From contig NZ_LT963352.1 in assembly GCF_900236475.1 (NCBI RefSeq), positions 620,001 to 684,000 on the forward strand: 64,000 nucleotides of DNA. Reading direction: 5' to 3'. This document shows, one piece after another, positions 63,508 to 64,000 of the stretch (the stretch's first letter is position 1; every line of letters starts with the position of its first letter). The translations under genes and the position numbers were made by a program. A model generated the notes under the pieces. That model was not told the DNA's origin, did not search any database, and was given only the letters and a program-made list of their open reading frames with translations. Source of the stretch: Streptomyces chartreusis NRRL 3882 (GTDB lineage Bacteria; Actinomycetota; Actinomycetes; Streptomycetales; Streptomycetaceae).

Positions 63508-64000
63508 GTGACCGACCAGCCCACCGCGCAGCGCGCGGTCACCCTCTCCCCCGCGCCGTCGGCCCCGGTGTTCAGCGGGGCCGCGGTGGTCGCCTCCTGT
63601 GCGGGCTTCGTGCTCATCGGCGCGTTGCAGGCCCTCTACGGGCCGGCGATCCCGGGCTTCCGTGCGGAGTTCGGGCTCTCGCCGTCCGCCGCGGGGCTGG
63701 GGCTCAGTGCCCACTTCGTCGGCGGCGTGGCGGGTGTGCTGCTGTTCGACCGGCTCTACGGGCGGGTCGGCAACCGGCACATCCTCGGCAGCTCCTACCT
63801 GCTGATGGCGGTCGGCGCTGCGGGCTTCGCGCTGGCGCCCGGCTGGCCCACCGCCCTGGCGGCGGCCCTGCTCGCCGGGCTCGGTTTCGGCGGCATCGAC
63901 TACGGGCTCAACCAGCTGTTCGCCGTGGGCTTCGGCCACCGTTCGACCGCGATGCTGAACATCCTCAACGCCCACTTCGGCATCGGCGCCATCCTCGGCC
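63508..64000 (+). CDS. MFS transporter (3' partial)
   Basis: 164 codons to the window edge from the GTG at 63508 (CCGGAG upstream). Early MFS helices are evident: FSGAAVVASCAGFVLIGALQALYGPAIPGF, LGLSAHFVGGVAGVLLFDRLYGRVGNRHILGSSYLLMAVGAAGFALAPG (motif A as DRLYGRVGNR), then ALAAALLAGLGFGGIDYGLNQLFAVGFGHR and NAHFGIGAILG. The helix-5 NAHFGIG motif is like sugar and fucose-permease-type MFS proteins. The LacI-type operator upstream supports a sugar substrate. Confidence 0.85.
   Translation, partial: MTDQPTAQRAVTLSPAPSAPVFSGAAVVASCAGFVLIGALQALYGPAIPGFRAEFGLSPSAAGLGLSAHFVGGVAGVLLFDRLYGRVGNRHILGSSYLLMAVGAAGFALAPGWPTALAAALLAGLGFGGIDYGLNQLFAVGFGHRSTAMLNILNAHFGIGAILG

Overview
The window is actinobacterial chromosome, almost certainly Streptomyces. 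It has very high GC with strong G/C bias at third codon positions, many GTG starts, heavy use of ATGA/GTGA stop-start overlaps, secreted polysaccharidases, several PadR/MarR/LacI/GntR regulators, and a family set (SCO2521-SCO2525-type proteins, MptB-like mannosyltransferase, short Rho paralogue) typical of the genus. I see no rRNA, tRNA, CRISPR array, phage or complete insertion sequence, and no obvious secondary-metabolite cluster. The content looks like arm or sub-telomeric accessory chromosome made of short self-contained metabolic operons.

Layout. 0-7 kb: the end of a DszC/SfnB-like flavin monooxygenase, a decayed MFS exporter, then a minus-strand operon of poorly understood Streptomyces proteins. 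That operon runs SAM methyltransferase, a 36-codon ORF, a variant P-loop ATPase, two unknown proteins and a two-TM membrane protein, with GTGA overlaps between the middle genes. It resembles the SCO2521-SCO2525 locus but has no large gene in the SCO2524 slot. 7-14 kb: small enzymes, a YbdK-type carboxylate-amine ligase, an SPFH/NfeD pair, and a complete PTS-dependent dihydroxyacetone kinase operon (dhaKLM). 14-20 kb: secreted GH75 chitosanase, FN3 lipoprotein, FadH-type dienoyl-CoA reductase with a PadR regulator. 20-30 kb: PAS-GAF-PP2C phosphatase, two acetyltransferases, a PrmC-related methyltransferase, a MarR-controlled molybdopterin oxidoreductase with its flavin reductase, an acetylxylan esterase and an EstB-like serine hydrolase.

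30-42 kb: GntR and AraC regulators, two alpha/beta hydrolases, a MITE-like element fused to the end of a PadR gene, a second (short) Rho factor with a C-rich leader, a D-Ala-D-Ala carboxypeptidase with a 20-bp palindrome over its start codon, and two membrane mannosyltransferases. 42-50 kb: a nitrogen-scavenging operon (FadR-type regulator, amino-acid permease, asparaginase, aspartase, then glutaminase) that would import Asn and convert it through Asp to fumarate plus ammonium; then undecaprenyl-diphosphatase and a fluoride-channel operon (two CrcB subunits flanking a DUF190 protein).

50-60 kb: a complete galactan/galacto-oligosaccharide utilisation system. A secreted GH53 endo-galactanase cuts galactan, an ABC importer (binding lipoprotein plus two permeases, no ATPase gene) takes up oligosaccharides, an intracellular GH42 beta-galactosidase hydrolyses them, and a LacI repressor encoded in the importer operon probably acts on a lac-operator-like palindrome in the shared divergent promoter region. 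60-64 kb: a MarR regulator, SseB-like protein, S51 peptidase, a stand-alone kinase next to a stand-alone maltokinase-cap protein, and the start of an MFS transporter behind a perfect 20-bp LacI-type palindrome.
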